DNA of 54,741 bases from Clostridiales bacterium (lineage in GTDB: Bacteria; Bacillota; Clostridia; Christensenellales; Aristaeellaceae): assembly GCA_004557905.1 (NCBI GenBank), contig SFFH01000007.1:1-54741 (forward strand), given 5' to 3'. Numbering within the stretch: the first letter of the stretch is position 1; the number at the start of each line of letters is the position of its first letter. A program made the translations under genes and the position numbers. Of the stretch, positions 7,805 to 15,305 are shown in pieces. The notes under the pieces are model-generated. The model made no database searches. It was not told the origin of the DNA and saw only the letters and a program-made list of their open reading frames with translations.

Positions 7805-9496
7805 ATGGATTTGACTGTTCTGGAAACCGCTTTGAACACGGGCTGGATCCTGCTGGGCGCAGCGCTGGTGTTCTTTATGCAGGCCGGTTTTGCGATGGTG
7901 GAGACGGGCTTCACCCGCGCCAAGAACGCCGGCAACATCATCATGAAAAACCTGATGGACTTCAGCCTGGGCACCCCGATCTTCTGGCTGATCGGCTTTG
8001 GCATCATGTTTGGCGGCAGCGGCAAGCTCATCGGCGGCCTGGATCTGTTCACGAACGCGGGCGGCGACTGGGCGACGCTGATCTTCCAGACCGTCTTCTG
8101 CGCGACGGCGGCGACCATCGTCTCCGGCGCGATGGCGGAGCGCACCAAGTTCTCCGCGTACTGCATCTACTCCATGGTGATCTCCGCGGTCATCTATCCG
8201 ATCTCCGGCCACTGGATCTGGGGCGGCGGCTGGCTGGCGCAGATGGGCTTCCATGACTTTGCCGGCTCCACCGCCGTGCACATGGTCGGCGGCGTTGCGG
8301 CGTTCATCGGCGCGGCGATCCTCGGCCCGCGCATCGGCAAGTACGGCAAGGACGGCAAGCCGCGCGCGATTCCGGGCCACTCCCTGACCCTTGGCGCGCT
8401 GGGCGTGTTCATCCTCTGGTTCTGCTGGTTCGGCTTCAACGGCTGCTCGACCGTCGCCCTGACCGGCGGCGCGGACGAAACCGCGGCCCGCGTCTTCGTG
8501 ACCACGAACTTGGCGGCGGCCGTGGCGACCGTTGCGGTCATGTGCATCACCTGGGTGCGCTACGGCAAGCCGGACGTCTCCATGACCCTGAACGGCTCCC
8601 TGGCCGGCCTGGTGGCCATCACCGCCGGCTGCGACATGGTGACCCCGGCGGGCGCTGCGGCGATCGGCATCATTGCTGGCTTCGTGGTGGTGTTCGGCAT
8701 CGAGTTCATCGACAAGGTTGTGAAGGTGGACGACCCGGTCGGCGCGGTCGGCGTACATGGCCTGTGCGGCGCGACCGGCACCATCCTCACCGGCATCTTC
8801 GCGTACTATAACGGCAACGAGGTGGCGAAGGAAGGCCTCATCTATGGCGGCGGCTTCTCCTTCCTGGGCATCCAGATCCTGGGCGTGCTTGCTGTCATTG
8901 CCTGGGTGGTCGTGACCATGACCATCGTCTTCAAGATTATTGACAAGACCATCGGCCTGCGCGTCTCCGCTGCGGAGGAAATCATGGGCCTGGACAAGCC
9001 GGAGCACGGCCTGGTCAGCGCGTATGCGGACTTCGTCCCGGCGACGGATACCGTGGATGTGCCGGTGGAAGCGCCTGCCGCGCCGGCTCCGGTCACCGCT
9101 GCGGTGCCGGTGACCAAGGTGGTTTCCGAGGACGCCCCGGCAACCATGCACAAGGTTGTCATCATCACCCGTCAGTCCCGCTTCGAGGCCCTCAAGAACG
9201 CCATGACCTCCATCGGCGTGACCGGCATGACGCTCACTAACGTCGCGGGCTGCGGCCAGCAGAAGGGCGCGGCGGAGTACTACCGCGGCGTGCCGGTTGA
9301 CGTGATGCTGCTGCCGAAGATCAAGCTGGAGCTCGTCGTCTCCGCCATTCCGGTGGAGAAGGTTGTGGAAACCGCCCGCAAGGCGCTCTATACCGGCCAT
9401 ATCGGCGACGGCAAGATCTTCGTCTACGACGTGGCGGACGTCGTCAAGGTCCGCACCGGCGAGCGCGGCTTCGACGCCCTGCAGGACGAGGAGTAA
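7805..9496 (+). CDS. amt: Ammonium channel Amt fused to a C-terminal P-II (GlnK-like) domain
   Basis: 563 aa. Residues 1-400 are an Amt/MEP/Rh ammonium channel with about eleven membrane segments and the twin pore histidines H159 (AVHMVGG) and H318 (GVHGLCG). An Ala/Pro-rich linker (about 411-446) leads to a complete P-II domain (448-563) with GCGQQKG before the T-loop and the C-terminal HIGDGKIFVYDV signature. P-II proteins plug Amt pores in response to 2-oxoglutarate and adenylate charge; here the regulator is tethered. The T-loop reads EYYRGVPVDV, with Val where enteric GlnK/GlnB have the uridylylated Tyr51, so that modification is not expected. ATG 7805 has AGGAGG 8 nt upstream. It lies downstream of glnN across a terminator hairpin. 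Confidence 0.93.
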   Translation: MDLTVLETALNTGWILLGAALVFFMQAGFAMVETGFTRAKNAGNIIMKNLMDFSLGTPIFWLIGFGIMFGGSGKLIGGLDLFTNAGGDWATLIFQTVFCATAATIVSGAMAERTKFSAYCIYSMVISAVIYPISGHWIWGGGWLAQMGFHDFAGSTAVHMVGGVAAFIGAAILGPRIGKYGKDGKPRAIPGHSLTLGALGVFILWFCWFGFNGCSTVALTGGADETAARVFVTTNLAAAVATVAVMCITWVRYGKPDVSMTLNGSLAGLVAITAGCDMVTPAGAAAIGIIAGFVVVFGIEFIDKVVKVDDPVGAVGVHGLCGATGTILTGIFAYYNGNEVAKEGLIYGGGFSFLGIQILGVLAVIAWVVVTMTIVFKIIDKTIGLRVSAAEEIMGLDKPEHGLVSAYADFVPATDTVDVPVEAPAAPAPVTAAVPVTKVVSEDAPATMHKVVIITRQSRFEALKNAMTSIGVTGMTLTNVAGCGQQKGAAEYYRGVPVDVMLLPKIKLELVVSAIPVEKVVETARKALYTGHIGDGKIFVYDVADVVKVRTGERGFDALQDEE

Positions 9497-9499
9497 GCG

Positions 9500-9541
9500 A
9501 ACCGGCATGATGCCGGTTGCATGACCGACCAGGTCATGCAA
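9500..9541. other. Two adjacent hairpins after amt
   Basis: AACCGGCAT-g-ATGCCGGTT (9500-9518) and TTGCATGACC-gacca-GGTCATGCAA (9517-9541) are perfect inverted repeats that overlap by two bases. Neither is followed by a T-run. They could protect the amt mRNA 3' end. The rest of 9542-9630 shows nothing I recognise. Confidence 0.5.
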
Positions 9542-9630
9542 GTCCCGTTGCTTTGCAATCGAGACCGAAACTTTGCAGAAGGACTTAAAGAGAAAAAGCG
9601 GCTGATCATGCAGCGCGCGCATAGAATCTC

Positions 9631-9665
9631 AGCCGGACGCGGAAGACGCGTCCGGCTGGTTTTGT
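9631..9665 (+). terminator. Intrinsic terminator after amt
   Basis: AGCCGGACGCG (9631-9641), loop GAAGA and CGCGTCCGGCT (9647-9657) form a perfect 11-bp GC-rich stem followed by GGTTTTGT. Confidence 0.8.
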
Positions 9666-9763
9666 GTTGGAACAAAATAGGGAGAAACATGCCGGATCAT
9701 GGAGGAAACGCACAGGCCCAGACAGAATTCATCTGTAAAACGATCCTGAAAGGAGAAGTATTT

Positions 9764-10228
9764 ATGCTCGAAAAAGGCGTCAAGGCACCCGATTTTACAT
9801 TGATCAATCAGGAGGGAGAACCCGTATCCCTGTCCGGTTTTCTCGGGAAAAAGGTGGTTCTGTACTTTTATCCCAAGGACAATACGCCCGGCTGCACGCG
9901 CCAGGCGTGCGCATTCGCGGGCAGCTATGAGGCATTCAAGGCCCGGGACGTCGTCGTCATCGGCGTAAGCAAGGACTCCGCAGCCTCGCATGCAAAGTTC
10001 GCGCAGAAGTATGGCCTGCCGTTCATCCTGCTGTCCGATCCGGAGCTGCAGGCGATCAAGGCGTACGACGTCTGGCAGGAGAAGAAGCTCTACGGCAAGG
10101 TCAGCATGGGCGTCGTGCGCACGACGTACGTGATTGACGAGCAGGGCATGATTGAAAAGGTGATGCCCAAGGTGAAGCCGGATACCAACGCGGCGGAGAT
10201 TCTCGCCTATCTGGCGGGAGAAAAATGA
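9764..10228 (+). CDS. bcp: Thioredoxin-dependent peroxiredoxin, BCP/PrxQ type
   Basis: A 154-aa cytoplasmic peroxidase that reduces hydrogen and alkyl peroxides. The thioredoxin-fold signature YFYPKDNTPGCTRQAC places the peroxidatic cysteine at C44 and the resolving cysteine at C49, the C-x4-C spacing of atypical two-Cys BCP proteins. The length is normal. ATG 9764 has AAGGAG 7-8 nt upstream. It is monocistronic between the amt terminator and a terminator shared with the convergent MATE gene. No regulatory site is visible. Confidence 0.93.
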   Translation: MLEKGVKAPDFTLINQEGEPVSLSGFLGKKVVLYFYPKDNTPGCTRQACAFAGSYEAFKARDVVVIGVSKDSAASHAKFAQKYGLPFILLSDPELQAIKAYDVWQEKKLYGKVSMGVVRTTYVIDEQGMIEKVMPKVKPDTNAAEILAYLAGEK

Positions 10229-10229
10229 A

Positions 10230-10295
10230 AGCAAACACCCTTCTGCAGCGGTATGGACGCGATCAGCGCCGCAGCAGAAGGGTGGTGTTATGATG
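10230..10295. terminator. Bidirectional terminator between bcp and the MATE gene
   Basis: AACACCCTTCTGC and GCAGAAGGGTGGTGTT pair across a 20-odd-nt loop, with a three-base bulge in the right arm. It lies between two convergent genes. Confidence 0.55.
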
Positions 10296-10300
10296 AAGGA

Positions 10301-11704
10301 TCAGCGATGCGGCTCTGTCGCGCCGTGCTCAGGGATGCGCAGCGGATTCCACGTCCCGCGCATGTAAACGATCAGGTACAGGACAAAGAGCAGCAGATTG
10401 TGCGCGATCATACAGCCCCAAGCACTGACCAGACCGAGCCCCAGCAGCTGTGTGCACAGGAATGTGCCTGCGATGCGGACCAGCCACATGCCGGTGATGT
10501 TGAACAGAAACGGTTCGCGCGTGCGGCCTACGCCCTGCATCATGCCTTCCACGATGATGGAGAAACCGTAGAATGGCTCGGAGACGGCGACCATCTGCAA
10601 AACGGCTGCGCCGAGAACGATCACCTCTTCGCTGCGGGAGAAGATGCGCATGAGCGCGGGCGCAAAGCAGAAGAGCAGGCCGCCGGAGACGATCATCAGC
10701 CCAATCTCGATGGGGATGAGCATGGAGGAGAGCGATTTCATCCGCTTTTCATCGTGTGCGCCGTAGGCATTGCCGGTGAGCGTTGCTGCGGCGGTCTGCA
10801 TGCCGTAGCCGGGAATGTAGAACGCGGATTCCACTGTGTTGGCGATGGTGTGTGCGGCGGTAGCCGCCTCGCCCAGCGAGTTGATCATCGAGGCGAAGGC
10901 GACATAGCCCAGCGATGTGGCAAAGCGCTGGAGCATGTTGGGGACGGCGACGCGCAGGCAGGGACGCAGGATGGCTGCATCCGGGCGCGGACGCTCGCTG
11001 CGCGGAGAGACGCGCGCGTGCTGCCACAGCGCTGCGGTGATGATGACGCCGCCCGCGGCATATGCGACGGCACTGGCTGCTGCTGCGCCGAGGACACCCC
11101 AGCCTGCACCGGGGATATGCACGCGCAGGCCGAAGAACGAAGCATCACGCTCGGGAAAGATGAGCAGAAAGTTGAGTACGACATTGATGAGATTGACCGC
11201 AACGCCGATCTTCATGGGGGTACGGGTGTCGCCCGCCGCGCGCAGCACCGTGCCGAAGATGATGCTTGCCGCGCGCGGAAGCATGGGCACATAGAGGATG
11301 AAGAAATAGGCGGAGGCCAGCGGGCGGATCGTGGGCTCAACCTGCATGAGCGCAGGGATGACGCCGCTGAGCGACAGCGTGAGCGCGGTGAAGAGCGTGC
11401 CGGTGCTCAGCACGACGAGGACGGCCTGCATGGCAGCGCGTCGGGCCTTCTGCGTTTCGCCTGCGCCCAGCGCCCGGGAGATGAACGCCAGAAAGCCTAC
11501 GCTCAGCGCGGACAAAGTGCTGTTGACCAGCCAGTTGACGGTGCTCGTTGCGCCGACGGCGGCGGTGGCGCTGGTGCCCAGCGAGCCGACCATGGCCGTG
11601 TCGATATACTGCACGGCCGTCTGCATGAGCTGCTCGAGCATGGTGGGCCAGGCCAGCGTCAGGATGACGGGGAACATGGACAGATCGGGTTTTCTGCGGT
11701 ACAT
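10301..11704 (-). CDS. MATE family efflux transporter
   Basis: A 467-aa inner-membrane protein with about twelve hydrophobic segments and the internal two-fold repeat of the multidrug and toxic compound extrusion family, which exports organic cations coupled to sodium or proton entry. Typical segments are ILTLAWPTMLEQLMQTAVQY near the N-terminus and the corresponding LRVAVPNMLQRFATSLGYV in the second half. ATG 11704 has AGAAGGA 6 nt upstream, and a good promoter stands 33-61 nt upstream. It is a single gene, convergent with bcp and divergent from sigK. The substrate cannot be told from sequence. Confidence 0.9.
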   Translation of the reverse strand: MYRRKPDLSMFPVILTLAWPTMLEQLMQTAVQYIDTAMVGSLGTSATAAVGATSTVNWLVNSTLSALSVGFLAFISRALGAGETQKARRAAMQAVLVVLSTGTLFTALTLSLSGVIPALMQVEPTIRPLASAYFFILYVPMLPRAASIIFGTVLRAAGDTRTPMKIGVAVNLINVVLNFLLIFPERDASFFGLRVHIPGAGWGVLGAAAASAVAYAAGGVIITAALWQHARVSPRSERPRPDAAILRPCLRVAVPNMLQRFATSLGYVAFASMINSLGEAATAAHTIANTVESAFYIPGYGMQTAAATLTGNAYGAHDEKRMKSLSSMLIPIEIGLMIVSGGLLFCFAPALMRIFSRSEEVIVLGAAVLQMVAVSEPFYGFSIIVEGMMQGVGRTREPFLFNITGMWLVRIAGTFLCTQLLGLGLVSAWGCMIAHNLLLFVLYLIVYMRGTWNPLRIPEHGATEPHR

Positions 11705-11736
11705 GGCGCGTCCTTCTTCTGCAGATGATTGTCTGT

Positions 11737-11765
11737 ATTGTAGCAGAAAAAGCGCGTGACGGCAA
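11737..11765 (-). promoter_or_regulatory. Sigma-A promoter of the MATE gene
   Basis: On the minus strand, TTGCCG (11765-11760), a 17-nt spacer and TACAAT (11742-11737) stand about 33 nt upstream of the start codon. Confidence 0.7.
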
Positions 11766-11835
11766 GATGGGCGGAAGGTGAGAGGCGGCATACTGCTGCA
11801 GAATGTCCTGGCATAAACTGGCCGGGGTGATGTTG

Positions 11836-12534
11836 ATGATCGAGCAGCTGATTCTGTTTTTCCTTCAGGATGCGCTGTTCCTGCTGGGGGTTCTCTCGCG
11901 GGGGAGCGCGTTTCCAAAACCGCTCTCCCGTGAGGAGGAGGCGCGGATGATCAAACGAATGGCGCAGGGGGACAGCGAAGCACGGGAGACGCTCATTGCG
12001 CATAATCTGCGGCTTTGCGCACATATCGCGCGCAAATACACCGTGCCGGGCTGCGACCAGGACGATCTGATCTCCATTGGGACGGTGGGGCTGATCAAGG
12101 GAGTCAATACGTTCAGGCCCGGCAGCGGCACGCAGCTGAGCACCTATTGTGCACGGTGCATCGAGAACGAAATCCTCATGTGCCTGCGCGCGAGCCAGAA
12201 GCGCAAGGGGGAAATGTCCCTGCAGGATCCGATTGGCACGGACAGTGAAGGAAACGAGATCACGCTGATTGATGTTCTGGGGACGGATGAGGACGAGGTG
12301 CACGGCCAGGTCGAGCGGCGGGTCAGCCTGCAAACGGTGCGCCGTCTGGTCACTTCCTGCCTGCGGGGGCGGGAACGCACGGTGATTGAGATGCGCTATG
12401 GCCTGCTGGATGGCAGAGCCTATGCGCAGCAGGAGGTGGCCGCGCGGCTGGGCATTTCCCGGTCGTATGTATCGCGCATCGAGAAAAAGGCAATGCTGCG
12501 GCTCAAGGAGGCGTTTGAAAAGGGTACTGGTTGA
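11836..12534 (+). CDS. sigK: RNA polymerase sporulation sigma factor SigK (pro-sigma-K)
   Basis: About 232 aa. Sigma-70 region 2 (MAQGDSEARETLIAHNLRL to DLISIGTVGLIKGV) and region 4 with the helix-turn-helix EVAARLGISRSYVSRIEKK match mother-cell sigma-K. The segment AFPKPLSREEE, preceded by a hydrophobic stretch (LILFFLQDALFLLGVL), is the family's pro-sequence, removed by regulated intramembrane cleavage. The start is uncertain among in-frame GTG 11827, ATG 11830 and ATG 11836; I chose 11836 because GGGGTGA lies 5 nt upstream. The gene is continuous, not split by a skin-like element. I found no convincing sigma-E promoter upstream. It is divergent from the MATE gene. Confidence 0.92.
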   Translation: MIEQLILFFLQDALFLLGVLSRGSAFPKPLSREEEARMIKRMAQGDSEARETLIAHNLRLCAHIARKYTVPGCDQDDLISIGTVGLIKGVNTFRPGSGTQLSTYCARCIENEILMCLRASQKRKGEMSLQDPIGTDSEGNEITLIDVLGTDEDEVHGQVERRVSLQTVRRLVTSCLRGRERTVIEMRYGLLDGRAYAQQEVAARLGISRSYVSRIEKKAMLRLKEAFEKGTG

Positions 12535-12594
12535 GCTTCTGCACGGAAATTCCGCATGTTTCGCGCGGATTGCGCGGCAAACGGACGAAAATGC

Positions 12595-12623
12595 TTGATC
12601 TTTTGAGCAAGACGTGTTACAAT
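12595..12623 (+). promoter_or_regulatory. Sigma-A promoter of efp
   Basis: TTGATC (12595-12600), a 17-nt spacer and TACAAT (12618-12623) stand about 100 nt upstream of the efp start codon. Confidence 0.7.
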
Positions 12624-12722
12624 CTAAAGCACGAGTGTAATTTGCCGGATCACCGCTTTAAGCATTCAGATGGTGCCTGGCATGCATGAATAACCAAGTT
12701 TTTGTTTATGGAGGGATTCCAC

Positions 12723-13280
12723 ATGATTACTGCAGGCGATTTCCGTAAGGGCGTGACCATCGAATGGGAAGGCGGCGTCTGGACCATCGTTGATTTCCAG
12801 CACGTGAAGCCGGGCAAGGGCGCCGCGTTTGTGCGCACCAAGCTCAAGAACGTCATGACCGGCGCCGTTGTCGAGCGCTCCTTCAACCCGACCGACAAGC
12901 AGCCGCGCGCGACCATCGAGACCAAGGAGATGCAGTACGTCTATACCGACGGTGAGTTCTACTACTTCATGGATCCGGAGAGCTTCGAGCAGATCCCGCT
13001 GACCCAGGATCAGGTCGAGGATGCGATCCAGTTCATGAAGGAAGAGACCATGGCGACCATCCGCTTCTTCAAGGGCAAGGCGTTCTCCGTGGAAGCCCCG
13101 AACTTCGTCGTGCTCGAGGTCACCGACACCGAGCCGGGCTTCAAGGGCGACACCACCAGCAACACCACCAAGCCGGCGACCCTGGAGACCGGCTACAAGA
13201 TCGCTGTCCCGCTGTTCATCAACATCGGCGACAAGATCCGCGTGGATACCCGCGACGGCTCCTACATGGCCCGCGCGTAA
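12723..13280 (+). CDS. efp: Elongation factor P
   Basis: A 185-aa translation factor that relieves ribosome stalling at polyproline stretches by binding between the P and E sites. The three beta-barrel domains (KOW-like, S1-like and C-terminal OB) are present at normal length. The loop HVKPGKGAAF places the modifiable lysine at K32, the position modified in Bacillus-type EF-P. The C-terminal signature NIGDKIRVDTRDGSYM is present. ATG 12723 has GGAGGG 7 nt upstream; an ATG seven codons earlier lacks a site. It is followed 30 nt later by the acidic zinc-ribbon gene, probably in one transcript. Confidence 0.97.
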   Translation: MITAGDFRKGVTIEWEGGVWTIVDFQHVKPGKGAAFVRTKLKNVMTGAVVERSFNPTDKQPRATIETKEMQYVYTDGEFYYFMDPESFEQIPLTQDQVEDAIQFMKEETMATIRFFKGKAFSVEAPNFVVLEVTDTEPGFKGDTTSNTTKPATLETGYKIAVPLFINIGDKIRVDTRDGSYMARA

Positions 13281-13310
13281 TCGGGCATTCATCAGAAAGG
13301 CGGCCTGACC

Positions 13311-13739
13311 ATGAGCAAGATGGGCGAGAAAGTGGCATACCTCAAGGGCCTGGCGGAGGGCCTCGGCGTGACGGCCGAGACCGAAAAGGGAAAACTGATG
13401 CTGGCCATGATCGATACGCTGGAGGCTTTTGCCGAGCAAGCCGAGGAGACCGAAGAGGCGCTTCATGAGCTTCAGGAAGTCGTCGACGAGCTCGACAGCG
13501 ACGTCGGCGATCTCGAGGAGGCGCTGCTCAGCGAGGCTGAGGATGAGGACGACGACGAGGAAGAGGACGAGGACGACGATGAGGAGGAAGAAGGCCTCAT
13601 CGAGTACGAGTGCCCGCACTGCGGTACGGTGATCTTCTTTGACGAGGAAGCCTTTGACATGGAGCAGGAGCATCTGTGCCCGAACTGCAACCGCAAGGTG
13701 TTTGAAGAGGACGAAAATGACGGGGACGACGACGAGTAA
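13311..13739 (+). CDS. Acidic zinc-ribbon protein (CD1247 N-terminal domain-like)
   Basis: 142 aa. Residues 1-70 are helical (VAYLKGLAEGLGV, then a coiled-coil-prone Glu/Leu stretch). Residues 75-94 are almost entirely Asp and Glu. The C-terminal part has paired C101-x2-C104 and C123-x2-C126, a likely zinc ribbon, followed by an acidic tail. The N-terminal helix resembles a small family found in Clostridia next to efp; I recall it as 'CD1247 N-terminal domain-containing' and its function is unknown. GGCGG lies before ATG 13311, 30 nt after efp, so the two are probably coexpressed. A role near ribosomes or RNA polymerase would be a guess. Confidence 0.8.
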   Translation: MSKMGEKVAYLKGLAEGLGVTAETEKGKLMLAMIDTLEAFAEQAEETEEALHELQEVVDELDSDVGDLEEALLSEAEDEDDDEEEDEDDDEEEEGLIEYECPHCGTVIFFDEEAFDMEQEHLCPNCNRKVFEEDENDGDDDE

Positions 13740-13764
13740 TCGCCGGCGTGAAGCACAAGTCATG

Positions 13765-13822
13765 AGGGGGACTGATGTGGACGACGCGCGGATGCGCGCA
13801 TCTTCCGCACAGCCCCCTTTTT
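13765..13822 (+). terminator. Intrinsic terminator after the efp operon
   Basis: AGGGGG (13765-13770) pairs with CCCCCT (13813-13818) around an inner GCGCG-rich hairpin, followed by TTTTT. Confidence 0.6.
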
Positions 13823-13850
13823 ATGAATAGCAATCGAGGATGACACAGCC

Positions 13851-15305
13851 ATGAAGAAGATTCTTTCTTTTCTGATGCTTGCGCTTGCGCTGGCACTCAG
13901 TCTGCCGGCGCTGGCGGAGGATGTCCTGTACACCGGCATGGTCACCAGGGCGATGACCATACGAGAGAAGAAATCCACGTCGGCCAAAAAGCTGGGCAGC
14001 GTGGAGGAAGGCGAATTCATCAGCATCATCGATTACGGCGAGAAGTGGACCAAGATCGAGAAGGACGGAAAGGCGGGCTATGTGCTCACCAAGAACGTGG
14101 TCGACCTGGCGCTGGCGGAGGGCTACAACGATGCGGCGGACGCGCAGTACCTGGGCGTGGCGACGAAGGAGCTGACCATCCGCGAGAAGCAGAGCAAGTC
14201 TGCCCTGAAGATGCAGACGCTTTCCGAGGGCGAGACGGTCTACATCCTGGAGCTGGGCAAGGAATGGCACAAGGTGGTCAAGAACGGCGTGCAGGGCTAT
14301 GTGCTCGCCGATCCGATCACCGGTCTGGAGGGCGCGCACGAGGGCATCGAGGTGCCCGATCAGTTCATCTCCGCGCCGGCGTTTGAGGCCGTGTACTCCG
14401 CAATGGCGGATGTGAACCTCTCCATCCGCCGCGACAAGGACGAGAATTCCCGCCTGATGGGCACGGTGTACAAGAACGAATACGTCGACGTGATGAGCAC
14501 GGACGGCCAGTGGGCGCATGTGCGCAAGGACGACGCGGAGGGCTATGTCCGCGCGGATCACCTGCGCTATTTCAAGCGCTACGATCCGTACGGTCCCCTG
14601 ATCCCGGGCGCGGTCTGGTATCCGTACGCGGCGCATGTGCTGCAGGATACGGTCATCCTCGATGACGCGACGGGCGGGGAGCTGCGCACCGTGACCAAGG
14701 GCTCCATCATGGCGGTGAGCGCGCTCAATGAAGCCATGGCCGTGACGCTGCCGTACGACCGGATTACGGGCCGCATCCAGGCCACGGGCAATCTGGAGCT
14801 TGAGCCTGTGGTGCTCTGGCCGGAGGCGGAAAACGGCGACCTGATCGCGGTGTTCTCCACCTACTATGACCCGGCGCAGACGACGCAGGAGCAGATCGGC
14901 CGCCTGCACAACATCATGCAGGGCGTGCAGCGCCTGAACGACGTGATCGTGCCGGCGGGCGAAAAGTTCTACTTCAACGATTACTGCGCGCCGTACACGG
15001 CATCCAACGGCTATATGGAGGGCCCGATCATCAACTATGTCTCCAGCGACAAGCTGGGATACGGCGGCGGCATCTGCCAGGTGTCCACTACGCTGTACAA
15101 CGCCATTCTGCAGATCCCCATCGAGGTCATCAAGCAGCAGGTGCACTCCTCCTACGGCATCGAGTACGCGCCGCTCGACTTTGACGCGGCGGTCGGCAAC
15201 GGCAACATCGACCTGCGCCTGCGCAATACGCTGCCCTACGACGTGCGCTTTGTGCTGCAGGCGGTGGACGGCGTGCTGACCGTGCTCGTGTACAGGGCAA
15301 GCTGA
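13851..15305 (+). CDS. Exported SH3b-VanW family protein, first of two tandem copies
   Basis: 484 aa. An N-terminal signal peptide (KKILSFLMLALALALSLPAL) predicts export. Three bacterial SH3-like repeats follow at roughly 25-85, 97-165 and 185-245 (LTIREKQSKSA, LSIRRDKDENS), domains that usually bind cell wall. The C-terminal third is a VanW domain with the signature GYGGGICQVSTTLYN. VanW domains occur in vancomycin-resistance clusters and widely in Firmicutes, but their biochemical role is not established. The start has GAGGA about 10 nt upstream. The stop TGA overlaps the ATG of the next gene by one base, so the pair is coupled. Confidence 0.88.
   Translation: MKKILSFLMLALALALSLPALAEDVLYTGMVTRAMTIREKKSTSAKKLGSVEEGEFISIIDYGEKWTKIEKDGKAGYVLTKNVVDLALAEGYNDAADAQYLGVATKELTIREKQSKSALKMQTLSEGETVYILELGKEWHKVVKNGVQGYVLADPITGLEGAHEGIEVPDQFISAPAFEAVYSAMADVNLSIRRDKDENSRLMGTVYKNEYVDVMSTDGQWAHVRKDDAEGYVRADHLRYFKRYDPYGPLIPGAVWYPYAAHVLQDTVILDDATGGELRTVTKGSIMAVSALNEAMAVTLPYDRITGRIQATGNLELEPVVLWPEAENGDLIAVFSTYYDPAQTTQEQIGRLHNIMQGVQRLNDVIVPAGEKFYFNDYCAPYTASNGYMEGPIINYVSSDKLGYGGGICQVSTTLYNAILQIPIEVIKQQVHSSYGIEYAPLDFDAAVGNGNIDLRLRNTLPYDVRFVLQAVDGVLTVLVYRAS

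Noticed and set aside
9542..9630. Possible small RNA or riboswitch between amt and bcp
   Set aside because: Hairpins are present nearby but no known riboswitch core or promoter could be recognised.
13499..13600. GACGAC/GAGGAG-rich run looking like a simple DNA repeat
   Set aside because: It is just the Asp/Glu stretch of the zinc-ribbon protein in frame.
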